This document shows, piece by piece, positions 47,222-54,942 of a stretch of DNA of 64,000 nt. Source of the stretch: Pseudomonas sichuanensis. GTDB taxonomy: Bacteria > Pseudomonadota > Gammaproteobacteria > Pseudomonadales > Pseudomonadaceae. Position 1 is the stretch's first letter; each line of letters begins with the position of its first letter. Under the pieces are notes generated by a model that did no database searches, was not told the origin of the DNA, and worked only from the letters and a program-made list of their open reading frames with translations. The position numbers and the translations under genes were made by a program. The DNA lies in the NCBI RefSeq assembly GCF_003231305.1, contig NZ_QKVM01000005.1:91840-155839 (forward strand). The letters are read 5' to 3'.

Positions 47222-49615
47222 TCAAGGGATGCGGCACAGGGCCGTGGTGGATTCGAAATAGGCGTCCAGATCCGCTTGCTGCGGCAGGCTGAATTGCAGT
47301 TCGCATGCAGGGCCATCGACCGGGTTGACCCAAAGCCGCCGGGCCTCCTGCAGGCCATGGACGAACACCAGCCCGCCCTCCTGCACCAGCGTGACGAACT
47401 GCCCCTCGCCATCGGTAACCATCGCGCCGCCCGGCAAGGGCTCGCCGGCCTGGTCGCGGGCCTGCAGCAGCGCCCGACGCGTGCTGGTCACGCGAAAATC
47501 GATCCGTGGCACTGCGCCGCGCCCGGCCTGGACCCGCTCGACAGCGTTGTCCAGATCGACGTTGCGCGGCAACGAACGTGGCTGCACTTCCAGCGTGCTG
47601 CTGCCATAGGGGGTCAGTTGCGCCACCAACGCCTGGCCATCGCCGTCGGTCCAGGTGGGGCCGGCCGGCGTATCGAGCTTCACCCCGGACAACTGGCCCA
47701 CAGACACCAGGGCAAAGGTGTCCTGCACCGCGTAGGGGGAAAAGGTCACGCCCTCGCCGTGCATCGCCACACCGCCGCGCATGCCCAGGCCGATACTGCG
47801 GTTGCCCTTGCCGTAGCCGGCGTAGTTGAGGTCCACCTGGGTGTAGCGTGGCAAGGCCGACAGGCCGGCATTCAGGTCCACCAGCCGGTCGCGGCTGTCA
47901 CGCTCGGCGCCCAGGCGGTAGCTCAGGGTGTCGCTGACCCGCTCCTGCATCGACAGGCCCAGGCGGCTGTCGCCGCCGCTCTCGCGCAGCGAAGCGCGCA
48001 AACGACGTTCGCGCCCCAACGGCATGCTCACACTGACGTAAGCGGCATTGCCCAGGTTGCTGCTGCCCCCCAGGTTCCACTCCATGCTGGCCGACAACGA
48101 CACCTCAGCGAAACGCCGCCCCCAGGACGCATAAGCGCGGCTGGATTCGCTGCCGTCATGCAGCGCAGCCCGGGAAAACCCACCGCTGAGGCTGCCGACC
48201 CAAGGCTGGGCCCAGGATAAGCCGAAGCTGTACTGGTGCTTGAAGCGACTCGACTCGAAGGCATCGTCGTCACGGGCAAAGCTTTCCAGCAGGTCACGGT
48301 AGCCTTGGGTCTGCTGGGTATAGGCACCATTGATGGCCCACTGCGGGGTCAGTTGCTGGGAGAACGAAACCTGGCTCTGCAGCCCGCGCGAGTCAGACTC
48401 ATGTGCGCTGGCCGCCTGGATCATCCACTGCACCTGCGAGCCCAACCAGGGTTGCAAGCCCACACCCACGCCAGCCGCCTCGTATTCGCTGGCCATCAGC
48501 ACGCCGCTGCTCAGGGTGGTGACCGGGCTCAAGCCCTGGGTCCAGCCTGCGCTGAGCACCCAGGGGTCGGCGGCGACATCGGCGTTTTCCCGCACGCGCC
48601 CCACGCCCAGGTTGAAACCCGGGGCAGGTATGTCCAAGGCCACCATGGCCGCCGGCACCGTGAAGCTGCGCTGCATGCCATCAGCCTCGATCACCGTCAC
48701 TTCAAGGTCGGTGAGACGGTCCAGGTGCGGCAGCTCGCCCAGGGCGAAGGGGCCGGCAGGCACCACGGTCGAGTAGATCAGCGCGCCTGCCTGACGTACC
48801 TCGACCCGTGCCTGGCTCTGGGCGATGCCTTCGATGGCAGCACGCCGCGCGGGGCCGCCCAGAGCCTGCTCGGTGCTCAATTGCAGGCCATCGACCCGCG
48901 CCCCGGCCAGCACCGGGTTGACCAGGTTGATCTGCCCGGCCTGGAACACCGTGCCCAGTTCGGCGAAGGTCCGCTGGGCGTAGGCGTCGAGAAACTCGCT
49001 GCGGCGCACGCCATCCACCGCGGTATGGATCTGGTGGCTGCGCACGATCCAGTCGCCGGCATTGAAGCCCAGTTCGGTACTGGCCGACCAGTAGTCACTG
49101 TCGCGCCCTTCGAAACGGTTGCGCAGACCCGACAGCTCATAGTTGAAGATGCCGGCCATGCCGCCGGTGTGGTACGCCGACAAGTCCGGCCCAGCCTCGA
49201 CGGGGCGCAGGGCCTGGGTCGGCACCACCAGGCTGACGCGCTCGGCCTGTGGATCGAGGCTGATCAGGGTCTGCTGGTACTGCTCGAGAAACTCCCCGCA
49301 ACCAGCCTGTTTGGCGCTGTCGCCTTCACGCAGCTGCAAGCGGGCCGCATCGAGCAGGCGCTGGTCGAAACACAACTGGCCGGCGGCATCGAAGCGCGCA
49401 TCCACCCGCCCACGGGGCTGGTCGTTGACGGTCAGGCTCACTCGGTGGGTGCCTGGCGGAAAACGCGCCGCTTCGCTCAAGTAGGCCGCCAGGCTCGGGT
49501 CGATACCGCGCAAGCGCAGCACCTCGGCATCGAAAGCCACGGGTTGTGCGGCCAATGTCTGGGCTACGGCAAGCGCCAACAGGCCGACGCAAGGGCCGGC
49601 GGTTTGCCCACGCAT
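47222..49615 (-). CDS. fimbrial outer-membrane usher protein
   Basis: The usher is the outer-membrane barrel that recruits chaperone-subunit complexes and assembles and secretes the fibre. The 797-residue precursor has a signal peptide (MRGQTAGPCVGLLALAVAQTLAA) and an N-terminal subunit-binding domain (FDAEVLRLRGID). A long beta-strand barrel with many alternating aromatic strands follows, then C-terminal domains (GGAMVTDGEGQFVTLV). It starts one base after the chaperone stop. A longer in-frame reading inside the chaperone gene is rejected. It is of the YhcD type by company with DUF1120 subunits; the subfamily was not verified. Confidence 0.88.
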   Translation of the reverse strand: MRGQTAGPCVGLLALAVAQTLAAQPVAFDAEVLRLRGIDPSLAAYLSEAARFPPGTHRVSLTVNDQPRGRVDARFDAAGQLCFDQRLLDAARLQLREGDSAKQAGCGEFLEQYQQTLISLDPQAERVSLVVPTQALRPVEAGPDLSAYHTGGMAGIFNYELSGLRNRFEGRDSDYWSASTELGFNAGDWIVRSHQIHTAVDGVRRSEFLDAYAQRTFAELGTVFQAGQINLVNPVLAGARVDGLQLSTEQALGGPARRAAIEGIAQSQARVEVRQAGALIYSTVVPAGPFALGELPHLDRLTDLEVTVIEADGMQRSFTVPAAMVALDIPAPGFNLGVGRVRENADVAADPWVLSAGWTQGLSPVTTLSSGVLMASEYEAAGVGVGLQPWLGSQVQWMIQAASAHESDSRGLQSQVSFSQQLTPQWAINGAYTQQTQGYRDLLESFARDDDAFESSRFKHQYSFGLSWAQPWVGSLSGGFSRAALHDGSESSRAYASWGRRFAEVSLSASMEWNLGGSSNLGNAAYVSVSMPLGRERRLRASLRESGGDSRLGLSMQERVSDTLSYRLGAERDSRDRLVDLNAGLSALPRYTQVDLNYAGYGKGNRSIGLGMRGGVAMHGEGVTFSPYAVQDTFALVSVGQLSGVKLDTPAGPTWTDGDGQALVAQLTPYGSSTLEVQPRSLPRNVDLDNAVERVQAGRGAVPRIDFRVTSTRRALLQARDQAGEPLPGGAMVTDGEGQFVTLVQEGGLVFVHGLQEARRLWVNPVDGPACELQFSLPQQADLDAYFESTTALCRIP

Positions 49616-49616
49616 C

Positions 49617-50345
49617 TCAGGCACCACCCGCCTGCAACGGGGCCTCGTGGGCATCGACGGCAAAGCCGTAGACCGTCGCCGGGTACGAGCGGATCTTGTT
49701 CGGCGAGCCTTGCAGGCCACCGTCGAAGGCGATCTCCAGGGTATCGCCCGGCAGCACGTAGCTGCGCGGCAAACGTGCCGTCTGCCCACTGGGCAGCAGT
49801 TTCAATTCCTGAGCCAGGCGCACCACGTAGGGCGAACCGTTGTGCACGCTCAGCTTGCCATCGGCCAGGCGCCACTGCAGTTCGGTCCAGGGCGCTCGAT
49901 TGGGCGCCAGCCCCTTGGGGTGGATGATCACCGGCAGGTTCTGGCGCACGCTGACGCCGACCTTGGCCAGGCCCTGGGCCTTGGTTTCCAGGGACTGGGG
50001 AATACCCTCGAAAATCACCCGTTTCAGACGCTGGGTGGCCAGGGGCTTTTCGCCACGCAGGATGAAGCGCACCAGTTGCTCCTTGCCAGACTCTACCCGC
50101 CAGACGGGCTGCGACAGGAACAGCAGGGGTTCGGTGTCTTCCGGCAGGTCCTGCAGGGTGACGTGCAACAAGGCAGTTGCATTGTCGCTGTTGCGCACCT
50201 TGATGGACGCTTCACCGTCCGCTTCGTTGACGATGACCACGGAGGTTTCCGGGATCATGCCGTCGGCCCAGGCGAGCGACGAAGAACAGAGGGCCAGCAA
50301 GCCGGCCAGCAAGGACCGGGACAGGCAGCGAGGGATCATTTGCAC
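49617..50345 (-). CDS. periplasmic fimbrial chaperone
   Basis: This PapD-type chaperone stabilises DUF1120 subunits in the periplasm by lending them a beta-strand. The 242-residue precursor has a signal peptide (RSLLAGLLALCSSSLAWA), an N-terminal immunoglobulin-like domain (TSVVIVNEADGEASIKVRN ... WRVESGKEQLVRFIL) and a second domain (NGSPYVVRLAQEL, PGDTLEIAFDGG). I keep a GTG start at 50345 because GGAG lies six bases upstream. The ATG two codons later would put GGAG 12 bases away. A terminator-like structure lies in the 124-base gap before it. Confidence 0.88.
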   Translation of the reverse strand: MQMIPRCLSRSLLAGLLALCSSSLAWADGMIPETSVVIVNEADGEASIKVRNSDNATALLHVTLQDLPEDTEPLLFLSQPVWRVESGKEQLVRFILRGEKPLATQRLKRVIFEGIPQSLETKAQGLAKVGVSVRQNLPVIIHPKGLAPNRAPWTELQWRLADGKLSVHNGSPYVVRLAQELKLLPSGQTARLPRSYVLPGDTLEIAFDGGLQGSPNKIRSYPATVYGFAVDAHEAPLQAGGA

Positions 50346-50402
50346 GGCAAACTCCAGGCGTGAGCCGGCCGCCCGCGGGCAACCGGGTGAAATGAAGAGA
50401 GG

Positions 50403-50452
50403 AAAAAGGCCCTCCCCTGCCGTCTTGGTGCGGCTCAGGGACTGCGAGGGCC
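50403..50452 (-). terminator. intrinsic terminator or attenuator inside the fimbrial operon
   Basis: On the minus strand GGCCCTC, CCCTG and CCG pair with CGG, CAGGG and GAGGGCC around an eight-base loop, with small bulges. TTTTT follows immediately. This is a good intrinsic terminator between the second pilin-like gene and the chaperone gene, and starts 18 bases after the former stop. It should let only part of transcription reach chaperone, usher and adhesin. Confidence 0.8.
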
Positions 50453-50469
50453 GGAAGGCACGAAGAACG

Positions 50470-51120
50470 TCAGAGGTACGACACTTCCAGGGTGGCGGCG
50501 CCGTCGATCAGCACTTCGTCGGTCAAGGTCAGCGACTCGCCCGGCGCCAGGTGCATGTCCACCTCTATTACCGCCTTGAGCAAGCGGGTCGCAGAAGGTT
50601 CGACGCCACCGGCAAGGGCGAAGCCGATCAACCCGGCGCCTCCATCGTTGGGCAAGGGGCTGTCTGACGTCGGCACCCGTTGCCAACTGACACCGTTGTC
50701 AGCACTACGCAGGCGCACGACCTGGGTATTGCCATCCAGGGCCAACCCTTCGGCCTTGACCAGCACGAAGTAGGTGCCCACCTTCTGCGCGCCGTTCATG
50801 CCCAGGCCGAAATGCCGGTCTTGCACGGGCCACTCCGCGGAACCCGAGCGCCCATCGATGCCGCGAAGGGCGAAACGAGTGGGCGCCGAGCAAGTGATCG
50901 ACAGCAACTGCCTAGTGGACACAAATTGCGTACGGTGCACCGGGTGCAGCTCAATGGAGCCGATCTTGCCGTAGTGGAAGCTGCCCTCACCGCTAAGCGA
51001 CGGCACACAGGCGGACGGAGTGATCGTGCCGGTGACGTTTACTTCGCTCGCCGAACTGGCGAACGAGAGCGACACCAGGGCGGTATTGGCCAGCAGCAGG
51101 AACAGACGTGAAGCTGTCAT
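50470..51120 (-). CDS. DUF1120-type fimbrial subunit (operon gene 2)
   Basis: The 216-residue precursor has a signal peptide ending near SSAS (residue 25), an alternating N-terminal strand (EVNVTGTITP), the cysteine pair C38 and C77 with CSAPTRFALRG, and the terminal strand TLEVSYL. It is clearly paralogous to the gene just upstream (SLSGEGSFHYGKI versus SLSGAGSFDFGKI). The ATG at 51120 is chosen because the signal peptide begins there; a 20-codon upstream extension is charged and atypical. It lies between the intercistronic hairpin and the terminator. Confidence 0.87.
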   Translation of the reverse strand: MTASRLFLLLANTALVSLSFASSASEVNVTGTITPSACVPSLSGEGSFHYGKIGSIELHPVHRTQFVSTRQLLSITCSAPTRFALRGIDGRSGSAEWPVQDRHFGLGMNGAQKVGTYFVLVKAEGLALDGNTQVVRLRSADNGVSWQRVPTSDSPLPNDGGAGLIGFALAGGVEPSATRLLKAVIEVDMHLAPGESLTLTDEVLIDGAATLEVSYL

Positions 51121-51157
51121 GGAGCGCTCTCCCTGAACAGAGGCCGACGACCTGCCG

Positions 51158-51185
51158 AGCGGACGGAAATCTCGCTCCATCCGCT
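51158..51185 (-). terminator. intercistronic hairpin after the first pilin gene
   Basis: Starting five bases after the stop of the first subunit gene, the minus-strand transcript can form a 10-base-pair stem (AGCGGATGGA with TCCGTCCGCT, one U-G wobble) around an eight-base loop. No T-run follows. Hairpins in this place stabilise major pilin messages in other fimbrial operons. Confidence 0.65.
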
Positions 51186-51190
51186 ACGGA

Positions 51191-51844
51191 TCACAGGTAG
51201 GTCACCTCGATGCTGGAAGAGCCATCAATATTGATGTCGTCGGTCAGCGTCAGACCGCTGGCCTTGGCGATGACCATCCTGACTTGCAGATCAGCTGAGA
51301 GCGTGCTGATCGGGCTTGGCTCGGCAGCCCCCTGCACCGCAAAACCACTCAGGCGGGGGCTCGAACGATGGAACAGGAACAGGGGGAAGGCACTGCCGAC
51401 CATCGACCAGCTACTGCCGCCGTTGCCGGATTGCATACGCGTCACGTCAGTATCGCCATCAGCATTGAGGCCCGTCGATGGAATCTGCAGCGAGTAGTAC
51501 CCGATCTTCTCAGTGCCATTCAGGCCCAGGCCATAGTTCGCAGGGTGGGCTGCAGCGGCAGATCCAGATCGATTGTCAATGCCATCAATGGCAAAACGGG
51601 TTGGTGAGCTGCAGGCGATGGTCAGGCGCTGAAACGAGCTTTCGAAGACGGTACCCTTATCCTGGTTCAGATCCTGCGCCGAGATCTTGCCGAAATCGAA
51701 GCTGCCTGCCCCGCTCAGCGAAGGGGTGCAGGCTGCCGGAGTGATCATGCCGGTGACGCTGACATCGGTGGAGGAAGCCGCCAGGGCAGAAGCACTGCCG
51801 AGCAGGGTTGCGCACACAGCAAGCAGAGGAGCGTATTTGTTCAT
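51191..51844 (-). CDS. DUF1120-type major fimbrial subunit candidate (operon gene 1)
   Basis: The first gene of the operon encodes a 217-residue precursor. It has a signal peptide (MNKYAPLLAVCATLLGSASALA), an N-terminal alternating strand (TDVSVTGMITP), cysteines C39 and C78 (IACSSPTRFAIDG), the motif SLSGAGSFDFGKI and the terminal strand IEVTYL. First position, the downstream hairpin and visibly more AT-rich codons than its neighbours fit a highly expressed major pilin, though this is inference. Upstream lie 234 bases with a perfect palindrome, shared with dapE. Confidence 0.87.
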   Translation of the reverse strand: MNKYAPLLAVCATLLGSASALAASSTDVSVTGMITPAACTPSLSGAGSFDFGKISAQDLNQDKGTVFESSFQRLTIACSSPTRFAIDGIDNRSGSAAAAHPANYGLGLNGTEKIGYYSLQIPSTGLNADGDTDVTRMQSGNGGSSWSMVGSAFPLFLFHRSSPRLSGFAVQGAAEPSPISTLSADLQVRMVIAKASGLTLTDDINIDGSSSIEVTYL

Positions 51845-51929
51845 TGTGTAGTCCGATCAAGCGAGTCAAGGAAAGATGTTTGATGCAGGGCCCATGGTAG
51901 GGATCCGGCTCTTGGCCACATCACTGGCA

Positions 51930-51952
51930 ATTTCCCAGCGACCGTGGGAAAT
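51930..51952. promoter_or_regulatory. palindromic operator candidate upstream of the fimbrial operon
   Basis: ATTTCCCA and TGGGAAAT, separated by seven bases, form a perfect 8-base inverted repeat 86 bases upstream of the first pilin start. A further TTTTCCCA half-site lies at 51972-51979. No regulator gene is adjacent. It could equally be an mRNA hairpin, but the extra half-site favours a protein-binding site. Confidence 0.5.
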
Positions 51953-52078
51953 CTCCTATCGGAATGTCATCTTTTCCCAAGCTCCGGTTCCTACCCGTCC
52001 CACAGATCCGCCGCTTTTTGCTTTAGACTATTGCCCCTCAATGCCCGCCTTGCCTTGCCTTGCCTTCGGAGTTCCCCC

Positions 52079-53230
52079 ATGACGGCCCCCGCCGAGCTTT
52101 CGCCCACCCTGCAACTGGCCTGCGACCTGATCCGCCGCCCCTCGGTCACCCCGGTCGACGCCGACTGCCAGGCGCAAATGATGAACCGCCTGGGCGCCGT
52201 CGGCTTCCAGCTCGAACCGATGCGTTTCGAAGATGTCGACAATTTCTGGGCCACCCACGGTACCCAGGACGGCCCAGTGCTGTGCTTCGCCGGCCACACC
52301 GACGTGGTGCCTACCGGCCCGGTGCAGCAATGGCAGCATGAGCCGTTCGAGGCGCTGATCGATGCCGACGGCATGCTGTGCGGGCGCGGCGCCGCCGACA
52401 TGAAAGGCAGCCTGGCCTCGATGGTGGTGGCCAGCGAACGCTTCGTGCAGGACTACCCGAACCACCGTGGCAAGGTCGCCTTCCTGATCACCAGCGACGA
52501 GGAAGGCCCGGCCCACCACGGCACCAAGGCCGTGGTCGAGCTGCTCAAGGCGCGCAACGAGCGCCTGGACTGGTGCATCGTCGGCGAGCCGTCGAGCACC
52601 ACCCTGCTCGGTGACGTGGTCAAGAACGGCCGCCGTGGCTCCCTCGGCGCCAAGCTGACCATTCGCGGCAAGCAGGGCCACGTGGCCTACCCGCACCTGG
52701 CGCGCAACCCGATCCACCTGGCCGCACCGGCCCTGGCGGAACTGGCCGCCGAACACTGGGACGAAGGCAATGCGTTCTTCCCGCCGACCAGCTTCCAGAT
52801 TTCCAACCTCAACTCGGGCACCGGTGCCACCAACGTCGTTCCGGGCGAGCTGACCGCGCTGTTCAACTTCCGCTTTTCCACCGAGTCGACCGTCGAAGGC
52901 CTGCAACAGCGCGTCGCGGCGATCCTCGACAAGCATCAGCTGGACTGGTCGATCGACTGGGCGCTGTCGGGCCTGCCATTCCTTACCGAGCCGGGCGAGC
53001 TGCTCGACGCGGTCGCCTCGAGCATCAAGGCGGTCACCGGCCGCGAGACCCAGCCGTCCACCAGCGGCGGCACCTCCGATGGCCGCTTCATCGCCACCAT
53101 GGGTACCCAGGTGGTCGAACTCGGCCCGGTCAACGCCACCATTCACCAGGTGGACGAGCGCATCCTGGCCAGCGACCTCGACCTGCTGACCGAGATCTAC
53201 TACCAGACCCTGGTGCGGTTGCTCGCCTGA
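52079..53230 (+). CDS. dapE: succinyl-diaminopimelate desuccinylase DapE
   Basis: DapE removes the succinyl group to release LL-diaminopimelate, the step after DapC. The 383-residue M20 zinc enzyme has the di-zinc ligands H73, D107, E142, E170 and H356 and the general base E141 (motifs [27 protein letters not shown]). The ATG at 52079 is chosen; an in-frame extension of 45 codons is not family-like. Its stop overlaps the next gene start (TGATG). Confidence 0.97.
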   Translation: MTAPAELSPTLQLACDLIRRPSVTPVDADCQAQMMNRLGAVGFQLEPMRFEDVDNFWATHGTQDGPVLCFAGHTDVVPTGPVQQWQHEPFEALIDADGMLCGRGAADMKGSLASMVVASERFVQDYPNHRGKVAFLITSDEEGPAHHGTKAVVELLKARNERLDWCIVGEPSSTTLLGDVVKNGRRGSLGAKLTIRGKQGHVAYPHLARNPIHLAAPALAELAAEHWDEGNAFFPPTSFQISNLNSGTGATNVVPGELTALFNFRFSTESTVEGLQQRVAAILDKHQLDWSIDWALSGLPFLTEPGELLDAVASSIKAVTGRETQPSTSGGTSDGRFIATMGTQVVELGPVNATIHQVDERILASDLDLLTEIYYQTLVRLLA

Positions 53231-54042
53231 TGCTCGCCTGCCCACTCTGCCAGGCCCCCCTGGCACGGCTCGACAACGGCGTGGCCTGCCCTGCCGGCCA
53301 CCGTTTCGACCGTGCCCGCCAGGGCTACCTGAACCTGCTGCCGGTGCAGCACAAGAACAGCCGCGACCCCGGCGACAACCAGGCCATGGTCGAAGCCCGC
53401 CGCGGCTTCCTCGACGCCGGCCACTATGCGCCGGTGGCCCGCCGCCTGGCGCAACTGGCCGCCGAGCGCCAGCCGCACGCCTGGCTGGACATCGGCTGCG
53501 GCGAGGGTTACTACACCGCCCAGCTGGCCGAGGCGCTGCCACAGGCCGAGGGTTACGCCCTGGACATCTCCCGCGAGGCAGTCAAGCGTGCCTGCCGACG
53601 CGCCCCGCAGGTCACCTGGATGGTCGCCAGCATGGCCCGCGTGCCCCTGCAGGACGCCAGCTGCGGCTTCATCGCCAGCGTGTTCAGCCCGCTCGACTGG
53701 GACGAGGCCCGGCGCCTGCTGGCCCCCGGCGGCGGCCTGATGCGGGTCGGGCCGACCAGCGGCCACCTGATGGAACTGCGCGAGGTGCTCTACGATGAAG
53801 TACGCCCCTACGCCGATGACAAGCACCTGGCCCTGGTCCCCGAGGGCATGGCCCACGCCCATGGTGAAGTGCTCGAATTCCGCCTGAGCCTGGCCGAGCC
53901 TCAGGCCCGCGCCGACCTGCTGGCCATGACCCCTCACGGCTGGCGCGCCAGCGCCGAGAAACGCGCCCGGGTGATCGACCAGCCCGAGCCGTTCGAGGTC
54001 ACGGTTTCCATGCGTTATGACTATTTCGTGCGCCAAGCCTGA
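53230..54042 (+). CDS. rlmA: RlmA-like 23S rRNA guanine-N1 methyltransferase
   Basis: The 270-residue protein matches the RlmA(I) family, which methylates G745 in 23S rRNA helix 35. It has an N-terminal zinc finger (C4, C7, C20, H24), the conserved DRARQGYLNLLPV and KNSRDPGDN, and a Rossmann S-adenosylmethionine site WLDIGCGEGYYT at 85-96. It shares one base with dapE. Whether it modifies G745 or the related RlmA(II) target G748 cannot be decided, but proteobacterial members are type I. Confidence 0.88.
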   Translation: MLACPLCQAPLARLDNGVACPAGHRFDRARQGYLNLLPVQHKNSRDPGDNQAMVEARRGFLDAGHYAPVARRLAQLAAERQPHAWLDIGCGEGYYTAQLAEALPQAEGYALDISREAVKRACRRAPQVTWMVASMARVPLQDASCGFIASVFSPLDWDEARRLLAPGGGLMRVGPTSGHLMELREVLYDEVRPYADDKHLALVPEGMAHAHGEVLEFRLSLAEPQARADLLAMTPHGWRASAEKRARVIDQPEPFEVTVSMRYDYFVRQA

Positions 54043-54061
54043 GCACACCCCGGAGCCCCTT

Positions 54062-54439
54062 ATGCGCCAACCCGATATCGAGATTTACCTGAAGGACGCC
54101 GACGTCGATCACAAGCAGATCGCCGCCTGGCTGGCCGAGGCCTTGGGCCCGTGCAGCGAATGGAAGCAGAAAGGCCAGACCTTCAAGTGCACGGCCGGTA
54201 ACATTCCAGTCACCTGGTTACCGAAGGCTGTGGGGAAATGGAACAGCCTGCTCCTGGAAAGCGACCAGACCCCATGGGCCGATGACATCGCCTGCGCCCA
54301 CGCGGCATTCGCCGCACTCAACGTCGAAGTACGTTGTGCACCGGGTAGCTGGACAGAGGAACAAGGGGAAGAAGATGCCGATCGCTGGATCCGCATCAGC
54401 GCCGACGGTGAAGAGGAAATCACCTGGCGCACACACTGA
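54062..54439 (+). CDS. conserved small protein of unknown function
   Basis: I do not recognise this 125-residue protein. It has no signal peptide or membrane segment and is acidic, with the motifs DVDHKQIAAWLAEALG, ARGH-free middle sequence TWLPKAVGKWNSLLLES and a highly acidic C-terminus (EEQGEEDADRWIRI). Three cysteines (C31, C43, C78 region) have no obvious metal-site spacing. It starts 19 bases after the methyltransferase with CGGAG seven bases or so upstream, so it is probably translated from the dapE-rlmA message. Its codon pattern is native. Confidence 0.75.
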   Translation: MRQPDIEIYLKDADVDHKQIAAWLAEALGPCSEWKQKGQTFKCTAGNIPVTWLPKAVGKWNSLLLESDQTPWADDIACAHAAFAALNVEVRCAPGSWTEEQGEEDADRWIRISADGEEEITWRTH

Positions 54440-54455
54440 AAAATGATCGCATCAG

Positions 54456-54483
54456 GCTGCAAGTTCCACGGACAACTTGCAGC
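54456..54483. terminator. stem-loop between the unknown gene and the cold-shock gene
   Basis: GCTGCAAGTT and AACTTGCAGC flank an eight-base loop, a perfect 10-base stem at a convergent junction 16 bases from the upstream stop. On the minus strand a TTTTT run follows after about 13 bases, too far for a standard terminator. It probably serves as a 3'-end structure for both messages. Confidence 0.65.
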
Positions 54484-54503
54484 TTGAGCGTGTAGTCAGT
54501 GGC

Positions 54504-54713
54504 TTAGAGCCCGACTACATCCTCCGCCTGCAGGCCTTTCTGGCCCTGCACGAGTGCGTACTCCACCTGTTGCCCTTCGACCAGGGTGCGATGCCCCTCA
54601 CCGCGGATAGCCCGATAGTGGACGAATACATCCGCACCACCGTCGCGCTGAATGAAGCCATAACCTTTGGCATCGTTGAACCACTTCACATTCCCAGTCT
54701 CACGAGACGACAT
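54504..54713 (-). CDS. CspA-family cold-shock domain protein
   Basis: The 69-residue single OB-fold protein binds single-stranded RNA and DNA. It contains RNP1 (KGYGFIQ at 16-22) and a variant RNP2 (VFVHY at 29-33, where CspA has VFVHF). The ATG at 54713 has GGAG eight bases upstream. A GTG two codons earlier is in frame but badly spaced. It is divergent from plsB; the 229-base gap contains a GCTTGCT-N9-AGCAAGC hairpin at 54783-54805 that would lie in its long 5' leader, a common place for cold-shock control. Confidence 0.93.
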   Translation of the reverse strand: MSSRETGNVKWFNDAKGYGFIQRDGGADVFVHYRAIRGEGHRTLVEGQQVEYALVQGQKGLQAEDVVGL

Positions 54714-54942
54714 CTGCACTACTCCGGATTTTTATTTTGAAGATCGCCTTGCTGGCATGGGCTCACCGCCCCTGCCGTCGCAGCTTGCTCAAATAGTAAG
54801 CAAGCGGCAGGCCGAGTATATGACAGGGAACAAAAAAAATTCATTACAGCCCTGATTTTTGCCGATTTTTGCTGAACTTACGCAGATACGGCAGACTAAC
54901 GTCCAGAAAAACACCGAAACTTTTCACCCAGGGCACTACCCC

